Part shown: in pieces, positions 42,371 to 53,101 of the stretch
Numbering within the stretch: the first letter of the stretch is position 1
Layout: every line of letters begins with the position of its first letter
Translations under genes and position numbers: made by a program
Source: Balamuthia mandrillaris
Taxonomy: Eukaryota > Discosea > Longamoebia > Balamuthiidae
Assembly: GCA_031835245.1 (NCBI GenBank)
Contig: JAVKOQ010000269.1
Span: 1 to 64,000 of the forward strand
Direction: 5' to 3'
DNA: 64,000 nucleotides
Notes under the pieces: model-generated
What the model was told of the DNA's origin: nothing
The model's input: the letters and a program-made list of their open reading frames with translations, nothing else
Database searches by the model: none

Positions 42371-43836
42371 GCTTTTGTCTATTAGCTTTTTTTCTCTCTT
42401 TTATTTTCCTTTATTTTGTGCGCCTTTACCACAATCCATTTGCTATTTTTTTTGTACTTTTTTATTGCTTTCTGTTTCCTTGTATTTGTTAGCTTTCATC
42501 TCTGCCTCTCTTGGTCTCTAGTTCTGTTTTTCCTTCTCTGCCTCTCTTTTGTTCTCTGCCTCTCTCTTCTTTGTCATTCTTCTTTTTTCATTGCGACCTC
42601 TGGTTATTGCGCCTATCTCTGCACAACAGGATGTTGTTGTTCTTTGACTAGTACTTACTTCCAGCTTGTTCAACAGTCAATGTTTGTTCATTGCATTGCT
42701 CTTCGTTTGTTGCCTCTCTCCCTTTGGTGGCGTTATCGTTTCTATCGCCGCACAACCTTTGTGTGTGGCCCTTCGCCTTCTCCGCATTTAAAATTATTTT
42801 AAATGCCTGCATCTGTGCTTGAGCAATTTGTGGGTTACACTCCTGTGAGCATGACCCATTTTTTTTTTTTTTTTTTTTTGGGATGGTCCATCTTGCTATC
42901 GTCATACACGTGCTGAGAGCTCATTATTTATTTTTTTTTGTGGCTCCACACCCACTCGGCGCGGAGAGTTACGATACGTGTACCCGTTACTCAGATCCTC
43001 TGGGCAAGTTGCCCAGTCGACATATTTTCCGAGGAGGACAAAACCACGTAATTATGATCTGCATTCCTCCGAAATCTTGCCTTTCCTGCTGAGGTCCCGG
43101 AAAAAGGAGGGGCTTCCGGCCAACCACGACCTGTTGTTTATCCCGTTTTCGGCCGGAGGGACCGTTTTGGAAAGTTCGCACGGACCCGAAAGCCTTTTAT
43201 CTGACGCACGAGACCGATGAACTGGATAAAATGAGAGAAAAAAAAAACGGACGGATTTTTTAAAAAATCGAACAAAAAAATAATAACTTTGTTTTGTGTG
43301 TGGGGTGTAGCGAACCAAAGAGAAAGGAAGAAAAGCCTCTCCGGTGTTTGTTGTGTTTTTTTTTTTGGCCGACTCCCATTTTGTTGTTGTTATGCGCCAC
43401 AGTGTGTAGAAGAGAGTGGTCTTCCGTTTTTTTATTTATTCATTTTATCGTTGTATGTTTTCTATCTTCATTTTCTCCAAACGCTAAAAAAAAAACACAA
43501 AAAGTTGAAAAAGATGCTCCCTTGAAAAAAAAAAAAAAAAACAAAACACGACAGAGAATAACAACCGGACACGTACGTTTGTTTTTCCCGCTTTCATTAT
43601 TCCCTTTTGCCTTTGCACAATTGTGCGGCGGTCGTTGCGTATTTTGTCTTTTTTAAAGCTAACCTCAGAAAAAAGTAAGTTGACCTAGCCCTCCCCACTT
43701 GCCCCCATAGCCCTGGGTTTCTTTTTTTTTTTTAAATATTTTTTATTTTTTGGGGTTTCACGCTCACAAACTGAAAGCACCATTCAACTCTCTTTTTTAA
43801 AAAAAACCAGGCAGAGAAAGGTTTGGTTGTTGCCTG
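42371..43836. other. 1.47-kb region without recognised genes
   Basis: T-rich sequence (42371-42560 and long T runs near 42860 and 43730). It contains a perfect hairpin CTGGGCAA-g-TTGCCCAG at 43000-43016. Open frames here are low complexity and show no splice logic. I compared by eye for tRNA and the common spliceosomal snRNA signatures and found none. The 3' end includes the GATA-gene leader, with a possible 3' splice site (AACCAG at about 43805-43810). Confidence 0.5.
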
Positions 43837-45726
43837 ATGATGATGATGATGACTCATCCCCATCTAGCGCCACCAACTGATTCCCCAGCAACCTCATCCT
43901 CATCACCATCGTCCTTATATGAAGCCAATCCGCCATCACCCTCCTCATCCCCATCCCCAAGCCAGCAAATCGGCCCTGCCCATCGGAAGCGTCGGGCGTC
44001 GGGCAGCATCTGCAGGAAATACTCCTCCTTATCAACCTCCCCATCCTCTGATATGGCCCGCCACTTCTTCACAACCACCCCTTTTGCAACTCCTCAACGT
44101 CGTCGTGTTGGCCACAGCTCCGAGAGCGATGATGAAGATGAGGATTCCCAAGATGGAGGACCCTCCTCATCAGCCCCCACCATTATACCTCCTCTCCCTC
44201 CGGAACCCTCCGATTTTCCTGGCCCTCTGCTGCTCCCTCCAATCAGCCACCTGATGTCCTTGGCCCCAACCAACAACCACAACTCGGACCCTTCGCCGCT
44301 CTCCCCATCTCCCTCCCTACAACAACCTCATCGCCTCCCACCGTTTCCCACCTCCTCGACATTCCCTCCCTCCGCTGCGCCCCGCGGCGAAGAGGTTGCC
44401 CCGGCTCTCCCTCTCCCATGCTCCTCTCCCCTCCTCGATTCCCTCCCCCATTGGCCATCGTCCGCCTCCTCCTCGCCCGCCACGTCAGCCTCATTAACGG
44501 CGCGGAGCACAGGAACGCGATCATCGGCCGCCTCCCCGCCAGATAGCGCATCTCGCGTCAGCATACACCCCGTCGCCAGCGCAGGTCGCACCTCCCGGCC
44601 GGCGATCTCATCGCTATCTGGCGGAGGCCTGGTTCCGACGGTTCCGCCGGCGGCGGATTGCCTGCCCCCCTTTTTGATCGTCTCTTCCTCTTCTTCTTCT
44701 TCTACCGCTGCCCATGCGCCGCCATCCTCACCCGTGGTGAGGAGCACCCACGACCACCATAACGGCGATAACCCTACAACCGCTATGTTGCGTTCTTCGT
44801 TTTCTGAGCCTTCCGGGACGACGTTGCCTGCCTCCACCGCTTCACCCTCGTTTTGTGCTTCGAGCCCCGACCTTCGTCTGTTGCATCACCTGCAGCAGGG
44901 CCCTCCACATCCATTTGCCTTGGGTCAGCACGCCTCTTATTTATTGCCTCCATACATGCCCCCTGAATCACATGTACATCATAGCACCGCTTTTCCTGCC
45001 TCTTCTCTCTCAGCAACCTCCCCCTCTCCGTCCTTGAAATCATCAGCATCTTCGTCACCCAAATTGGGCTTTGGATACAATCCGTTCTTCTCTCCTCTAT
45101 CTTCTCCCTCACCTCCTTCATCTGCACCTCACACGTCACCACGTTCACTGACACCTGCCTCTTCCTCCTCATCAAAAGGAGCATTTTTTGCGAACAACAC
45201 CACAAAAACAAAGATATTACCTCGACTATCAACAACGTCATCACCTGTGATGTCACCCTCCTCTACTCCTCCTTCCTCTTCTCCTTTTGCTTCTCTTCCA
45301 TCTTCCATTCTTTCTTGCGCCGAGCCACAACGTGACATAGAGGTTTGCTCTTCTCTTGCTCTTTTATTTGTGTGGCATGTGCTCACGCTCTCTAAAATGA
45401 AACTTGGTTTCACAGTCAATGATACTGCCATCACGAGTCAAACGATGTTTGGAATGTGGTTCAACGGATACACCGGGATGGCGGCGAGGTCCTCAAGGCA
45501 TTCGAACGTGAGTTCTTTCTTTTCTGAGAGGTCTCTCTGCAAGATGTTATTTACCTGTGTTGGTTGACTATCTTTATTTTTTGTTTATTTTCCTGTCTTT
45601 TTATAAAATCCGTTGGGTCATAGCTTGTGTAACGCTTGCGGATTGCGTTATGCACGAAAGAAGGCGGAGGAAAAGGCTCGTGCTGCCCTTCCTCGAAAAA
45701 GTAACATACACAATCTTCTCAACTGA
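43837..45726 (+). CDS. GATA-type zinc-finger transcription factor
   Basis: Exons 43837-45342, 45416-45507 and 45624-45726 join in phase to about 567 residues. The first 500 residues are a Ser/Pro/His-rich low-complexity region with blocks such as SDDEDEDSQDGG, plausibly a transactivation region. The last two exons carry one complete GATA finger: CLECGSTDTPGWRRGPQGIR, then TLCNACGLRYARKKAEEKAR. The CX2C...CNAC cysteines are intact and the intron splits the finger after GIRT, within a Thr codon. The protein stops only some 20 residues after the finger's basic tail, so the DNA-binding domain sits at the extreme C-terminus. It binds (A/T)GATA(A/G) sites by family knowledge. It converges with the F-box gene, whose stop is 63 bp away. 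Confidence 0.93.
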
Positions 45727-45789
45727 AATCTTCTCTAAGAAAAAACAAAACACAACAAAACAAAACACATCTTTTCATTTTTTTTGCTT

Positions 45790-47910
45790 TCAAAGGCTCT
45801 GAAAGTGTTGTACTCTACCATTCTTCATCTTCAATGCTCTCACACACAAACTTGTAACCACCACAACGTGTGGCGGCCTCACGATCAACTTCAACGGCTC
45901 TCCAGGAAGCTCACCCGTCTGGAAACCACTGGAGTACGTGAACCATTTCTTTTGCCAGTCGATATTCCCTTTGCAGCTTATCTTACAAACTGCTCCGCTT
46001 TCGAACAACACGTAGACTGCGTTTGTGGTGAAGTCGATGGCCGCACTGAGCATCATCTCTCCGATGAAGCAAGAAGCCCTCCAATCGGTTTTGATGTCGG
46101 TTTCGCTGTTGAGGCATTTGAGTGGATTTTTTTTCTTTCTATTGGCTCGTCGTCTGCCGCTTGCAGCGGCAGGTGAGACTAAGGAAATTTTGTCTGCTTG
46201 TTGACGAAGAAGACCATAAAGTTGGTCACCGGAGCAAGTTTCGAGGAGAAAGTAACTCGAATTGTCGCAGTGGTCTTCAAGAGGTCCAAGAACAACGGAG
46301 CCGTCTTCAAGCCTGAGTACTACAACCACTGTTCGTGTTGATGCTTCCGGCCTGTTTTACGGAAACGCACAATTGAAATAACCTCTCAATAATGAGACTC
46401 ACATATTGAAAGAGCGACACAAATAACCAAAGTATAGGAAGAGTTACACACGAACCCTTTCATGACTTGCTGGAACTTGACCATCATGTGGTGAAGGCCC
46501 ATCTGCACTTGAGCAACCACCGTTGAACGTGCGACCGCGGCGTCCTTCTTTCTGTTCTGTGGTGGCGGAGCTTCGATTAACTGATAGAGCCAATATGGAG
46601 GGGCGGAGGCGTCGATTGTATAAGCGATTACGAGGGGCACTTTCTTATGAACAACAAAGAACCTGTCGGGATAGCTTTCAGAGCTTTCCACGCTATAAAG
46701 GCTATAGCTTGGTTTTAACTGATAGGAGAGAGGGTTGAGGATTGAAAAAAAAAAAAAACAAAACAAAACAAACCTTTTGTTCGAAAGCGAGGTCGAGGCC
46801 GGTGCGTTGAGCATCGATAACACGTCGAAGCTTCAAGGTTTTACTGTCCAGAATAGAAAGCGACTGCCCTCTTTTCACCACCACAGCTCCTCTCGAACCT
46901 GAAGATGATTCCCATTAGCATTGTTGTTCATTTGCATCAGAATTAAAAAAAAAAAAATAATAATAAAAAATAACAGGACAAAAATGAATCGCCAGGCGTG
47001 GGGCTCGAACCCACGACCACAAGATTAAGAGTCTTGCGCTCTACCGACTGAGCTAGCCCGGCACGGTTGGCCGTTCGCGGAAAATTTGGGTGAAAAGTAT
47101 TTTCGAAAATTCGACAAAAAACTCGGAACGTTTACCTCTGGCGGAAGTGGCAGAAAGGAAACGGCCTTCAGGCACGATGACCGCGTTGTCCACGGCATAG
47201 TTGTTGGTGGCCAACATGCGGCCGTTCTTCTTGGAGTAGCTGGTGATGCCGCCGGTGCTGTCCACGGCGTAGAGCCTCGCAGCGTCCTGCAGGATGGTCT
47301 TGAAGCTGTAGAAGAGGGTAATGCCGGCGTCCCACACCGGCCCATCAAACAGGTGATGGCAGTAGACGCGGCGGTTGTGAAACACGTAAGCGTGCAGCTC
47401 ATCCTGTGGGTTTGTATTTTTGTGTTGCGTAACAACATTACAACGCAAAGACGAGTCAGTTACCATAGAGAGAGAGAGAGAGAGACAGAGAGAGAGACAG
47501 AGAGAGAGAGAGACCGAGAGAGACGAAGAGACAGAGAGAGAGACAGAGAGACAGAGACAGAGACAGAGACAGAGTGATGAACCTGAACAATAACAGGTTG
47601 GGTTTGGGTGTTGGTCCAAGTGTAAGGCACCGGCAGTTGGAGCAGCTCGGTGAGGTCAAATAAGTTGGCACCGATCAACTGCAAGTTGTCCTTCAACAAA
47701 TAGATTCCAATATCATGCCACGCCCTGCAAACTGTTTTCCCAACATTAAAAAAAAAAAAAGAAACAAAATAAAAAATGGGACCCATTACCTTTAACGCAA
47801 AGCGCCAACCATTTTGCTTTGTGCACATAGGACAGGATGGAGGTGATCACTTCGACAGGCAACAAGTCGAACCAACAGATCTCAGAAGCGTCGTCGCTGC
47901 AACCCTCCAT
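45790..47910 (-). CDS. F-box protein with C-terminal propeller-like region
   Basis: Starts at ATG 47910 (MEGCSDDASEICWFDLLPVE). The F-box follows at once: FDLLPVEVITSILSYVHKAK, then the next exon RAWHDIGIYLLKDN. Later exons (47404-47136, 46898-46770, 46722-46455, 46340-45790) give repeated beta-strand blocks: LYAVDSTGGITSYSKKNGRM, LSILDSKTLKLRRVIDAQRT, FVVHKKVPLVIAYTIDA, VVVLRLEDGSVVLGPLED and AVYVLFESGAVCKISCKG. These look like a WD/PQQ-like propeller that would select ubiquitination targets for an SCF ligase; the target is unknown. The intron 47135-46899 contains a complete tRNA-Lys gene on the same strand, and another intron (47466-47570) has GACAGA repeats. Confidence 0.8.
46990..47062 (-). 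tRNA. tRNA-Lys (anticodon CTT) inside an F-box gene intron
   Basis: Identical over all 73 nt to the copy at 14031-14103: same stems, A and B boxes, anticodon CTT and discriminator G. It lies on the sense strand of the intron 47135-46899 of the F-box gene. A T5 run follows on its transcribed strand (AAAAA at about 46980-46984 on the + strand). Confidence 0.97.
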
Positions 47911-47974
47911 TCTGTTCTTTGCTTCTTCTTCTTTTTTTTTTTATCTTTTCTTTCCGCGTTGCTTGTCGGCTATA

Positions 47975-48003
47975 GCATCCGGGTTTGAACCCGCGAACGA
48001 TGC
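47975..48003 (-). other. Hairpin with a Pol III B-box-like core
   Basis: The minus strand reads GCATC...CGGG TTCAAA CCCG GATGC, a nested inverted repeat whose centre GGTTCAAACCC matches the tRNA B-box. No A-box or cloverleaf can be built upstream, so this is not a tRNA gene. It lies about 65-95 bp upstream of the F-box start codon. Confidence 0.35.
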
Positions 48004-48135
48004 ACTGTTTCAGCGATCGGTTTTTTCAGTTATTTCAATTTTTGATTTTTCATTGGTGCTTTGAATTTTTATGCGGCAAGATCAACGTTCATCCCTATCT
48101 TAATTCATTTATTTTTTAAAAGCTAACCACGAAGA

Positions 48136-48500
48136 ATGAAGCCTTCAGGTTTGTTCTTCTTCACCCGTTCTTCTTGTTGTTCTTCTTGTTCTTCTTCTTC
48201 CTTCTCGTTCTTATTCCGTCTCAGCATCTAACAACAATACATATATACTATACTTCCTCACAAACCAAATTTTGTTTTTTGAAAAAAAAAAAACAACAAA
48301 TAGAAACAAAGAGGAGTTGGCCAGAGGTGAAGGGCCTCGACTTTGAGGAAGCAAAGAGCTTGATCCTCCAGAGCGATGCTACCCTCAACGTTCAACAAGT
48401 GCCCGATGGCAGCGCCGTCACCATGGACAGACGACCCAACCGGGTGCGCGTCTTTGTAGATGACCAAGGCAAAGTAGTCAGAGCCCCAAAAAGAGGATAA
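48136..48500 (+). CDS. Potato inhibitor I-family serine protease inhibitor (CI-2/eglin type)
   Basis: Two exons: 48136-48148 (MKPS plus one base) and 48304-48500, giving a 70-residue protein. The sequence TKRSWPEVKGLDFEEAKSLI, then VTMDRRPNRVRVFVDDQGKV, then VRAPKRG fits the CI-2/eglin c fold from end to end. The SWPE start, the helix EEAKSLIL, the inhibitory loop VTM-D with the supporting RVR arginines, and the short C-terminal tail are all there. By alignment P1 is Met and P1' Asp, a pattern for chymotrypsin- or subtilisin-like proteases. There is no signal peptide, so it acts in the cytosol unless exported otherwise. The acceptor at 48303 is chosen because only it keeps phase. Confidence 0.9.
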
Positions 48501-48631
48501 CACCAGAGCATACATTTATTCTCAACACTGGGCGTTCCTCTATTTCTTTATTTTACAAGAAACATAAAAACAAAATTGAAACGTTGAAACAAAACGCAGA
48601 GGCTACTGCTCACAAAATAGACAGCCTCTGC

Positions 48632-49529
48632 TTATCGCAGCATTACTCCCAAGATATCTTGATAACGCCCCTCCCCAATGTCACATATCTTCTGGTATGG
48701 ACAAGAGCCGAACTTTTTGTTTGTCATTGCCTGGCTTTCGGACGGAGATGGGAGACATCTCTTCCATTCCTCTATACGACACCCCGCATTCGTTCCTTGT
48801 TTGGACTATTGTTAGCATTTGGAGAAAGGGGAGAACGAGAGTAAGAACAGAGAGAAAAGAGAGAAAGAGAAGAGAGGAGAGATGTCACCGTACTTCAGAT
48901 ATGCAATCCAATTTTTCCGACAACATTTGCTCTTGGCCTCAAAAGTCCAAGTTTCCACCGTGTCTTCGTCTGGGGACACTTTGACTTCAAACTTCTATTT
49001 TGCAAACAAAAAACAAAACAACATATGAGTCAACTTGCATCGACATTACGGTGAAAAGGACACCAACCGTTTTGTCCAATGGATGTGGACTGATGCGTTT
49101 GACCTGAGACAAGGGATACTGATGCCTTACCGGGATGGCTTCGTCACCTGAGTTTCCGTTGCTGCAGTGTGCCCTTTCCAAAACCTCTGCCCCATGTGCC
49201 CCTTCCTGCGAGGGGTGCCTTTTGAACTCGTCCTGGTCATCCAAAAGGATCGTCCCTGTCCGTTTGTCTACCGAGACGAAACCTTTGAGGAGATCACCTT
49301 TTCCTTGCTCCACCTCCAAAACCAATGCCCTTTGTTGCTGTTCCCTCTCCTCGTGAGCTCTTTGGAGCTCCTGTTCCGACATGATGAAGCTGACTCTCTT
49401 CCGGGGTTTTCTTTGGCGGGATTTCAAGCATCCTCTCCGTGTTGCTGCCTCCTCCTGGTCTTCTTCGTTGATGGTTCGGGGGACGAAAGCAGGTAAGGTG
49501 GGTTCGCTGCTGCTTCGCCCCACTTTCAT
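48632..49529 (-). CDS. PH-domain-like protein
   Basis: Exons 49529-49068, 48994-48889 and 48795-48632 join in phase to about 243 residues. The N-terminus is basic (MKVGRSSSEPTLPAFVPRTI; RGCLKSRQRKPRKRVSFIMS) with a Glu/Gln-rich helix. The middle and second exon resemble a pleckstrin-homology domain: GFVSVDKRTGTILLDDQ, QYPLSQVKRISPHPLDK, FEVKVSPDEDTVETWTFEAK and KCCRKNWIAYLKY, with the Trp of the last helix. The third exon (KRCLPSPSESQAMTNKKFGS, then ILGVMLR) has no match and its use is less certain. A lipid- or protein-binding adaptor role is inferred. It converges with the inhibitor gene. Confidence 0.65.
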
Positions 49530-50004
49530 GTCCGGTAGTTTGGTATAATACGTATGTCACTCGTAGTCTCCTTCCCTAAAGGGCGTTCTGTTTGTCGCAG
49601 TGCTACCACGTCGTCACTACACCCCAAAAGGGTCAAGCTGGCCCCGAGCCTCGTGCAAGCAAAAAGTAAGGAAGGAGAGTTCCGGATGCGCTTGTTCTTA
49701 TTCCCAAGCGGTGCGCCTTCACGCCGGGAGGCATACCTTTAGATCAATTTGCCTGATCAGGAGGGAAATTTCCGAAAGGGCGTACATGTTACCTGGAAAC
49801 ACGTTTCCTTGGTTACATCGCTTGGAAACGGATGACATCATCACCTTCACAACCACTGAAAAATCAAAGTTTCGATCCTCCACAAAAATGCAGATCGAAG
49901 TTGTCGATAAAATTTGTCGACTAATATGGCATCCTGCAGAATCACTGCACCTCTCCTGCTCCTTTTGGAAAAACACCAAAAAAAAAAAAGAAAAGATCAA
50001 GGCG
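49530..50004. promoter_or_regulatory. Divergent promoter region
   Basis: 475 bp between the PH-like gene (-) and the small membrane protein gene (+). It ends in an A-rich leader (49977-49994) of the kind seen before other ATGs here. Open frames across it lack supporting features. Confidence 0.4.
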
Positions 50005-50143
50005 ATGGGGTGGTTGCGGAGGCAAGGGCTGTGGCCTCCACCGGTGAGGGAGTGGTACATGTGGATCTACTGGGGGTTAGCCCTGGCAGGATTAGCCACG
50101 GTGGCAAAGAACAAGCTGCTTTCTTCCTCCTCAAAAACTGTCC

Positions 50144-50183
<40 letters not shown>

Positions 50184-50208
50184 GAAGAGTGATCAATCCA
50201 AGCACTGA
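50005..50208 (+). CDS. Small single-pass membrane protein with polyQ tail
   Basis: 67 residues in one exon. ATG 50005 follows an A-rich leader; in-frame upstream Mets (such as 49890) would add sequence that looks like UTR. It reads MGWLRRQGLWPPPVREWYMW, then one helix (IYWGLALAGLATVA), a short Ser stretch and about 14 Gln. The Pro/Trp-rich start followed by a single helix is common in small subunits of mitochondrial membrane complexes, but I cannot identify it. Confidence 0.6.
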
Positions 50209-50389
50209 AAAGTAAAAATCTTCCGCTTTCGATTATTTATTTCTATGGTGCTTTTGGTCTTTGTTTTGAAGCAAGTTAAACAACCAACGAAATCAAATAT
50301 TACTTTTACAGAATATATTATTTCTTTTTGTTTTTTTGTTACACATTTTTTTTTCTTCTAATCGAATCAGCGTTTTTTTTTTTTCTCAG

Positions 50390-52809
50390 CATTCGCTCAT
50401 CCATTCGATTCATCGTCGTCACTCTGAAGTCCGCTGTTGCCCATTTCTTCTTCGTCGTCGTCGTCGCCGCCGTCGGCAGTGTTTTTGTTGCGCGTGGTCG
50501 TCCGTCGTTTTTGTTGCTGAGCGAAAAAGTTTTCCCCGGTGAGCACGTTCTTGAGGCCTCGTTGCCAAAACATAAAGTCGCCCAGCCGAGTGCCGAATAT
50601 CAGTACCGCCGTCCCGCCTTTTTCTTCTTGTTAGTTTTTGAAGAAGCAAGAAGAAGAACGAAGAAGCAAGATGCAAGAAGAAGAAGAAGAAGAAGAAGAA
50701 GAAGAAGAAGAAGAAGAAGAAGAAGAAGAAGAAGAAGAAGAAGAAGAACAAGAAGAACAAAGAAGAAAGGAAGAATGAAGAATGAAGAATGAAGGAGGAG
50801 AACGAGAACGAGAACAAGAACAAGAAGAATAAAGAAGAAAGGAGAAACGCAAACCATAGCCAGCAGTAGAAATCAACGCCAATATAGAAAAAGGATAGTT
50901 ATAGGGGCTTGTTGCCTCGCATTCCTCGTCCTCCGCCGCTCCTCCTCTTGCCAACAAGCACTTGACGTACTCCACGATCTCGTCCTTGGCCTCATCTCTC
51001 AGCCCCACCCGCTGAAAGAACAGCCCCAGGATGAAGACAAACGTGAGGGACATGCCAAAGACCAGCACGACCGTTCTCCACTGCGCCTTCAGCCCCTCCA
51101 TTCGGCCCCACTTCCAAACGAGAGCCACGACGGCTATATTGGCGGTGAGCCCTATAACGACCATTATGATGATCGGCAGATAGAAGAGAGAGAAGGTCCA
51201 CCAGTAAGGGGATGAGAGGTCGTCCGCATCGTCCGTCTTTTGTGTTTGGAAACGAGGATGGTTAAGAGAAAGAGAAAGAGAAAGAGAGAAAGAGAGAGAA
51301 GAGCAACAGAAGAAGTACCCGAGGCTGACACCAAGGCGAACCATCATAACCGATCTTGTCAGCAGCGGCCAACACGGTGATAGGTATTACAGGAAGGAAC
51401 CATCCACAAACGTGATAGAGGATTCTTACCCAGCGTGCCATCGTTGGTCGTTGTAGAACCACACAAAGGAGCATGTTCAGGACGACTATCAACCACCACA
51501 TAACCATGCTTAGCGAAAAGTATGCAAAGAAGAATCCTGTTGTTTAAAACGAAGTTAGATAAACTGGCTCAGGCTCATGAGAAGAAGCAGAAGAAGAACG
51601 AGAACAAAGATGAAAGGAACGAACCCCAAGCTGCACATGCGCCATCTTCTCGTCTTGTGCGATCGTCGTGGCAACGAAGATCGGCCCAGCCGTAACACAT
51701 GCCCCAAAGTCCGTTTAGACATGCCAGAAATGTAGAGAGAAGCATCCAAAACGTCTGTATATGTATGCAATGTGTGTGTGTTGTTTTTGTTAGGTAGATA
51801 AAACCGGATAGAGAGAGAGAGAGAGAAAGTGAAAGAGAGAGAGAGAGAGAGAGAGAAGCCAAACCAAATTGTGGAGAGGATTGATTTTCTTTGAGATGCT
51901 TCGTCCTATTTGAGTTAACAAGAAGAAGGTAGAGGACACCAAGGAGACCGTCCAACACGTTGTAGAGAGTGCATCGAACGTGTCCATTTCCTCCTCGGAG
52001 TAAAGAGGATTGGGGCAAGGCAGAATGCACAAACCCTCGTACTCAACCAATTCGGGAGGGCATGGCATGATGGGATACAATCCTTTTTCTTGTTCTGTTT
52101 GTTACAAAGAGCAAGAAGAAGAGAAGAAGAAGGACAAGGAAAAACAAGAAGAAGGACAAGAACAAACAGAACAATAACAATAACAAGCAGAAAGACAAAA
52201 AGAAAAGAAGAAATACAACGAACAAAACACATGAAAAGAGAAGAAAAAAAATACTACCCTCAGAATACTCCAAAGAAGCACAAGGAACGGCAACGGTGGA
52301 GCCATTCTTCAGGGTTTGGGTAGAAGGCTCGTCCGTGAACAACGCACAAGTCACCTCAGGGTACTCTCCGGTCTCCTCGAAGAACGCCTCGCACTGGACA
52401 AAGAACTCTTCACATACGGACCGACAAACTCTTTGGTTGAGCAGCTCCTCCTCCTCTTCTCCTTCGAGCGCCGTGCACGGCGGAAGCATAAACTGACAGA
52501 TAAACTCGGCGGCGGCGTTTTGGCAGTGTTTCGGAGCTACCACGAACAACTGCAAATAAGAACTGAAAAAAAAGTCAGCTGTAACGCATACAAACAGGAA
52601 AGAGAGAAGAAGGCTCGCTACCTGATGGTTTCAACGGGGAATGGCGAGTGAATGGAGGCGTTGACCGAGTGGAGAGCGAGGCAGCTCTCCGGAAACTGGT
52701 TCGACAGCGCAACGCACTCTGCCGCTTCCGCTTGCCGCAGGAAGAGCGCCTGTGCTCCACAAAAACAAAACAAGAATGATAAAAACGCAAAACGAGAACG
52801 GTTTCGCAT
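50390..52809 (-). CDS. Frizzled/Smoothened-like receptor, copy 1
   Basis: Seven exons from ATG 52809. Signal peptide (FAFLSFLFCFCGAQALF), then a Frizzled Cys-rich domain: ECVALSNQFPESCLAL, HCQNAAAEFICQFMLPPC, QRVCRSVCEEFFVQCEAFFE and a last Cys in VTCALF. Then LPCPNPLYSEEEMD and seven helices, among them STFFLLTQIGRSI, WWLIVVLNMLLCVVL, HVCGWFLPVIPITV and YWWTFSLFYLPIIIMVVIGL. The loop GLKAQWRTVVLVFGM is shared with copy 2. No KTxxxW Dishevelled-binding motif is seen after the last helix. The tail reads FGTRLGDFMFWQRGLK. It then continues in either of two frames: one runs basic to 50339, the other, shifted by one base near 50535, gives the acidic DDDDDEEE tail ending at 50390 that matches copy 2. 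Ligand unknown. Confidence 0.9.
50668..50752. repeat. (GAA)n in the last intron of Frizzled-like copy 1
   Basis: About 28 GAA triplets on the + strand (TTC on the sense strand). Confidence 0.9.
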
Positions 52810-53019
52810 TCTTTTTTTTTTTGAAAAAAAAAAACAGGCAAAAACGGCTTTGACTTGTAAACAGCCGTTTGGGTGATCCTTTCTGGCTTGTTTCTGTTTG
52901 GGTCTGGTGGGAGTTGGGTGTAGCTTTAGTAATGATTGCAGCTAGCTAAAGTTCGGCCGTTGATAGGTTCCTTTTATTAATTACCGATAATTAAAACTAT
53001 TTTCCTTTAAAAGATCACC

Positions 53020-53027
53020 TGACGTCA
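53020..53027. promoter_or_regulatory. CRE-like palindrome TGACGTCA upstream of Frizzled-like copy 1
   Basis: Perfect ATF/CREB site in the AT-rich 292-bp gap between the two receptor genes, about 210 bp upstream of the copy 1 start codon. Inference from motif only. Confidence 0.35.
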
Positions 53028-53101
53028 TAAAGTTACTATAAAAAGAAAATTTATCGCAACTTTTCGCCATTTTACAGAATAATAATCGCAAAACTGTTCA
53101 T

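Noticed and set aside
42261-42802. Hydrophobic frames in the T-rich region after RPA3
   Set aside because: Low complexity from T-rich DNA; no start context, splice sites or family likeness.
47960-48035. A third tRNA gene next to the F-box start
   Set aside because: Only a B-box-like hairpin is present; no acceptor, D or anticodon arm can be formed.
49600-50004. N-terminal extension of the small polyQ membrane protein
   Set aside because: The added residues come from leader-like DNA with an A-rich run before ATG 50005, the usual start context here.
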